Of a DNA stretch of 64,000 bases, positions 59,885 to 64,000 are shown in pieces. Position 1 is the stretch's first letter, and each line of letters opens with the position of its first letter. The stretch spans positions 77,488 to 141,487 of the forward strand of contig WSUB01000090.1 of the NCBI GenBank assembly GCA_019633425.1, written 5' to 3'. The notes under the pieces were generated by a model. It ran no database searches and was not told the origin of the DNA. It was given only the letters and a program-made list of their open reading frames with translations. The DNA is from Tulasnella sp. 424 (lineage: Eukaryota > Basidiomycota > Agaricomycetes > Cantharellales > Tulasnellaceae). A program made the position numbers and the translations under genes.

Positions 59885-60926
59885 GGTAAAATCAAAACGC
59901 CGTGCTTCTACGTCCCACGGTTGGTGTGATTTGACAAAGCCGAGTGCCCAAAGGACATGATTACCAGTCAATACACTCCCCAAATCATTCTGATCAACAT
60001 CCAATATATGCTAAACTGGCATGCATGCATCTGAGTATATGTCAATGATCTAGCATCCGTGGTTATGAACCCTCGCCGATGACGAGTACCTCACTAACCT
60101 ACCCTCAGAGCATATTAGACAACCGTCTCATGGTCCTGACCACAATTAATCCGTCCAGCATAGCTGACCTATCTCATGTATACTTATATATCCTATACAC
60201 AGTCTGTTAACATCTGGGGAGCGAAGGAGGAGAGTCTCGGAGACCGGCGCAGCCGGTCGACGAACGCGATGCCTTCGCCTGTAGGCCTATGTCGCCCGGA
60301 CACCCGCTTATGAGTCAGAAAACACTAATTATAGTAAGAGCTACATTATAAACTTACTGCTATAACTGCGAGCAACCCCTCAGTCGCTCCTCTAGCGACG
60401 TTGCAAGTAAATTCAAGACGCCGGTACTTCGACGTCCCACGGTTGGTGTGACTTTACAAAGCCGAGAGCCCAACGGACAAGATTACCAGTAGTTACACTC
60501 CCCAAGTCATTCTGATCAGCATCAACTATAAAGCTAAACTAATATACATGCGTCTGGCTATATACCACGGTGATCTGGCATCCGTGGTGACACTCTTCTC
60601 GCCAATGACATGCACCTCACTAACACCTACCCTTGGTGCATTTGGGGCAAACCTCTTCTAGTCCTCAATTAATCCAATCATGGCTGAATTAATACCCGTA
60701 GAATGATTGATCTCACACACGGACTGTTAATAGCTGGAGAGTGAAGGAGGAGAGTCTCGGAGACGGGCGTAGCCGCTCGACGGCGAACTCGATGCCTTCG
60801 CCTGTAGGTCGCCCGGACGTCCACTTGTGAGTCAGAAAACGATGAGTATAGGAAAGAGCTGAATTTCAAATTTACTCCTGTAGCTGCGAGCAACCCTCCA
60901 GTCGCTCCTCATGCGATGTTGCAAGT
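59885..60926. repeat. Two direct repeats of ~520 bp inside the NLR pseudogene
   Basis: Unit 1 is about 59885-60405 and unit 2 about 60406-60926. Shared landmarks are CGTCCCACGGTTGGTGTGA near the start, GGAGGAGAGTCTCGGAGAC in the middle, CCTTCGCCTGTAGG, and CAGTCGCTCCTC..GCGA.GTTGCAAGT at the end. The units differ by small indels and substitutions. No open frame or terminal inverted repeats were seen. They may be non-autonomous element copies or an expanded satellite unit. Confidence 0.75.
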
Positions 60927-60928
60927 TA

Positions 60929-61201
60929 GAGAGGTTGCGAATTAGAACATGCTCCAAATTCGACGTGCGAACACCACCCTTTCACGGCCGTGCTCCAAAC
61001 CCTCGCCCGTTGAGACATTACGTGTTCGCCCAATTACCTCGATGTAATGGATGGCAATGAATGAGTTCCGCTTGTAAATGACTTGCATGACATTTAGGAT
61101 GTGAATACAGAGGGCAGATTCGAAGCAACACCTGGATTATAAATACGGTATGCTGGTATTCGCGCGTCGAATTTGGAGCATGCTCTAATTCGCAACCTCT
61201 C
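60929..61201. mobile_element. MITE with ~45-bp terminal inverted repeats, TA target site
   Basis: This 273-bp element begins GAGAGGTTGCGAATTAGAAC and ends with the inverted counterpart (GTTCTAATTCGCAACCTCTC with one change). The terminal repeats extend about 45 bp with only a few mismatches. TA flanks both ends (60927-60928 and 61202-61203). There is no coding capacity. The TA duplication suggests mobilisation by a Tc1/mariner-type transposase, which is not in the window. Confidence 0.82.
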
Positions 61202-63448
61202 TATTGTAGCAAAATGCGGTAGGCGTCATGTACTAGATTAGTCGTCAGTGGCTTCACGCTGGGGGTGTTCTGATGAAGGAAAGCGTGCAAGTTAGATTTG
61301 GTTGTTTAATGAGCGATTCCACTCACAAGACACCAAGATTTCAGTAGTAGGACCGAATTGATAGCTCCGTCAATATCGCCTATTAAGCTCATCATTTCGA
61401 GCCACATGAGCAGCTTCGATTCACAAAATAAATTGAAAACTGCTCCAAGGTCTCGTCACTGCGCGCACATAGTGAGATGTGCGAACTAAAGAAACGGCAC
61501 GAATAGCGCAAATGATTCGGCGCTGCCGCGTCTAAGCGCATTTGGAGATCTGCAACGTCCGAGTTCAGTAACCAGAGACTTCCGACAGAGCACGGATCCT
61601 TCTTGAGCAGTGTTTATATAGTTTCAAGGCAGAGCTTTGCGAGGCATGCGTGGACTTGGGCGAGTGTGACGAAGAATCTTCCCGAGAGACGGCAAGGTCC
61701 GGTTATGAAGTCATAAAACGAAGGGTGAAAGAAACGGATAGGCCCGGAGGAATCGGGATCTGCAGGAATGACAAGGATTGACCGAAGGTCTTGAAGTGTT
61801 GTAAGTACATCATCATGCTGGAGCGAAAGCAACGCCGCAAGAGATGTGGACGGGAGGGGGTCTAGGAGGAGTACGATGGTTTCGAGAGCCAGACGGAACG
61901 CCTTCTTTACGCGATGCGAGGGTGCTAACCTCAGCAACGGATGGCTATGGCTGTCCCACTCGATGGAGAGTAGCGAGGTCAGCCAAGCATTTAGTGAGGA
62001 ATAGCTCAATGTCAGTTTGAACCACAGATTTCTCGATGTTGTGGAGCACAAGCGACTGAGATTTGAGGCGAAGGGACGAGTAATTAAACTGATCATGAAT
62101 GTGCAGTTCTGGGCGGCTCGTAATAAGAACCTTAAGGATGACTCCGACCCGATCCAAGATCTTCGGGAGCTCGAGTGCCCATCGGGACAAGATCTCCAGA
62201 GCACCACTGGCTGGCCTTCATTCGTCCAGCGCATCAAGGACAAACAAAATGGTCTTGGCGGAAACCTTGAGCTCCGCAAGAGGGCCCGCAATCAGGTGCT
62301 CAGATTGCTTCTGCATAATCGCGAGACCGATATCCGCATCCCGCTCCAGGGCCTGTGTGATAGGTCCTCGCAGAGAGGTATCAAACCCCGCCAATTGAAA
62401 CGCTATCGTGGGGTACACGAGATGAGGGTTGCGACGATCAGCCTCATCCCGAGAGAAGAAGAAGCTCGCGCCGAGCCGATGCTTCTTATCCTCCTGCTCT
62501 GCAATTGTATGTGCGATGGTCAACTTCTCAATCCCGGCCATCCCACTGAGCCAGAAGATAGGCGGGGCATTCGGGTCATCGATCCACGCGGAGATTTCCC
62601 GTAAAATGCCATTCCGAGTTCCCTGGAAGCAGGGATTAGCCCCAACGCGTGAAGCAGAGTCGTGGCGTGCTTGCGCCCGGGGGAGCTTGTCGATGACGAG
62701 GGTTTGCGCTACGGAAATGACCGGTCAGCAACAGCATTGGCAGAAGCAGCCGACAGAAGGGGGGATGAGAGCGCACCAAGTCGTTTAGCCGCGCGAGCTT
62801 CCATCTCGGCGCCGATTGAACCACGACCCTTATGGATTGAGATATGGATATTACGTTAGTGAACAAAGCGGAGAAGACTGCATCATGGCCGACAGCGTAC
62901 GGTAAATGCGATTACAATCCTGTCTAAGTCTCGATTCAATTTCTGAATAATCCCTAGGTTATCTTGCGAACTGAAAAACTTTTTGTGTCTCTCGCGAGAC
63001 AGCATAGTATCCGCGCGTTTGGTCAAATCTATCAAGTCGCTATTTAAAGGATGGGTGAGCAAGGACGAGTGACCAAAGTTTGCTTCAACCTACTTTGCTA
63101 ACAAGTCTAACCGCTTCTGAAGGTCGTCGTCCATGAAATCCGCCTGCGAGTTGATCGCCTCTTTCAGAGGAGTTGCCACGTTGTCATCCAAACGCACGAC
63201 GGTTGCATTGAATGCCTTGATAGCTTCTTCGTTAGCTTTCATTCCCTAAATTGGTTTGACGATTAGCCTTAGCCTCGGCGACGAGACTGAACAAAACCAT
63301 GCGCTAACATTCAGGGCCAGTGGACTAAAGTTTGGGTATCTCTAGGCCGTTGTGGAGGTGAAATCCCGACGCTGCGACGTGACTCGAATCTCAGGAACCC
63401 GGGCACAACATGACATGAGACTGAATACTACATGTACATTCATCTGAT

Positions 63449-64000
63449 CTACTCTGAGAGCGCGTCTATGTCGATGACTCCTATTTCCCCATTCCGAAGA
63501 CCGATAATCAAGTAAGATCCCCGCCACACCGCATTCGAATCTTCGGCTATTGAGAATCGCCACGAAGGAGGGAGCCAACATAAACGCTTTATGAAATTTC
63601 CACTCCGCGCGTATAGATTCCCCACTACATCACACTGCATGAAAACAGGCTCGTAGCCACTCCCGGTTTCAATAATTTGGAAAACAAATGAACTTTCTTC
63701 AAATTCGGTTTGTTGGGATGGGTCTTTCATATTAAAGAGACAAGAATGGATTGCCTGGGAGAACGAATTCGTCCAGATCAAGAAAGGGTGAACCCCGTCA
63801 GGGACTACTCCGCCGACTATCAGGGAGTCGACGTAGTATCTCCATGGTGGCCGCCATTTGACCATGTCCACATTGTCAGCGCTGCTCAATAAATCCAATA
63901 CTAGATGACCGTCGTCATGTACGACTAATAGTGAGGTTCCATTGAGTAAGAATGCTAATCCAACCGCCAGCACTGAAAGTGTGCCCTCATAAAGCATCTG
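63449..64000 (-). CDS. NACHT-WD40 NLR, C-terminal part (runs off window)
   Basis: The frame is open from the right edge to the stop at 63449. It encodes the final WD40 repeats of a third NLR family member (GTSLLVVHDDGHLVLDLL, NVDMVKWRPPW, RLCWLPPSWRF, GSYLIIGLRNGEIGVIDI). Its end matches the ends of the copies at 8313 and 57811. It is a tandem neighbour of the right-arm pseudogene on the same strand. Integrity upstream cannot be judged. Confidence 0.8.
   Translation of the reverse strand, partial: QMLYEGTLSVLAVGLAFLLNGTSLLVVHDDGHLVLDLLSSADNVDMVKWRPPWRYYVDSLIVGGVVPDGVHPFLIWTNSFSQAIHSCLFNMKDPSQQTEFEESSFVFQIIETGSGYEPVFMQCDVVGNLYARSGNFIKRLCWLPPSWRFSIAEDSNAVWRGSYLIIGLRNGEIGVIDIDALSE

Larger units (their letters stand above)
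54250..63290 (-). repeat. Right arm of inverted NLR+ENA duplication
   Basis: Counterpart of 3910-11252. It is longer because it keeps the full ENA 5' exons and contains the repeat/MITE insertion. ENA continues intact beyond the arm edge to 52690, so the right arm holds the ancestral ENA locus. Confidence 0.85.
57811..63290 (-). pseudogene. NACHT-WD40 NLR pseudogene (right arm)
   Basis: Second copy of the 3678-8313 gene. Exon 1 is missing: homology starts in intron 1 at about 63290. The P-loop reads GMAGIEKLT instead of GMAGIGKST, losing the Gly and Ser. TGA replaces TGC right after the Walker B segment LDALDE (62218). About 200 nt are deleted near 61915. Between about 59856 and 61310 foreign DNA replaces the intron and adjoining exon sequence. 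The WD40 part is open from RSQLHVHYVIRGQPTQWDAN to STLRTWDPQ, shifts frame near 58785, then reopens to the stop IGVIDIDALSE. It cannot encode an NTPase. Confidence 0.88.

Noticed and set aside
62017..62604. 195-codon plus-strand frame
   Set aside because: Antisense to the NACHT region of the NLR pseudogene; composition follows the sense codons.

Overview
The window looks like nuclear DNA of a filamentous basidiomycete, most likely an Agaricomycete. This is inferred from dense short introns (about 50-70 nt, GT..AG), a NACHT-WD40 NLR family, expanded BTB and F-box families, an ENA-type P-ATPase and small secreted proteins. No RNA genes or CRISPR arrays were recognised. Exon boundaries were worked out by hand from splice sites and reading-frame continuity and have not been tested with transcripts.

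Layout. 108-2318 (-) is UTP18, divergent from a BTB pseudogene (2698-3432). 3678-8313 (+) is a NACHT-WD40 NLR with one apparent frameshift, followed by a truncated ENA ATPase pseudogene (9602-11252). 11255-15586 holds a tandem BTB array (two intact genes and one 3' fragment). Each better-preserved unit carries a relic of UTP18 exon 1, and the last unit is joined to a stray copy of the Ku80 3' end. 15825-16970 (-) is a protein kinase, 18021-18490 (-) an unrecognised, possibly frameshifted gene, 18844-22437 (-) Ku80, and 23009-24085 (-) an RNF5-like RING E3 ligase.

25782-41164 is a segmental tandem array. The first block is complete: small secreted protein, methylmalonate-semialdehyde dehydrogenase, molybdopterin synthase large subunit, type-2 BTB gene. 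Later blocks keep an intact BTB gene, while the metabolic genes in them are decayed. 42500-45201 (-) is ESF1. 46617-47450 (+) encodes a secreted protein with seven Lys-Arg sites and repeated SDGG(D/E)IVPF-type motifs, a Kex2-processed repeat precursor. Two F-box genes follow (47844-49429 and 50637-52139, both -), then an intact ENA Na+/K+ efflux ATPase (52690-56579, -).

57811-63290 (-) is a second NACHT-WD40 gene, now a pseudogene with nonsense changes, deletions, a degenerate P-loop and an insertion made of two ~520-bp direct repeats and a 273-bp MITE. A third NLR 3' end runs off the right edge. The NLR+ENA pair at the left (+) and at the right (-) forms a large inverted duplication with arms of roughly 7-9 kb about 43 kb apart. 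In one arm ENA is intact and the NLR dead; in the other ENA is dead and the NLR nearly intact.

Biologically, the window alternates conserved housekeeping genes (UTP18, ESF1, Ku80, RNF5-like, ALDH6/MOCS2B) with fast-duplicating recognition or adaptor families (NLR, BTB, F-box) and secreted proteins. Duplication breakpoints repeatedly fall inside the housekeeping genes and leave fragments of them behind.
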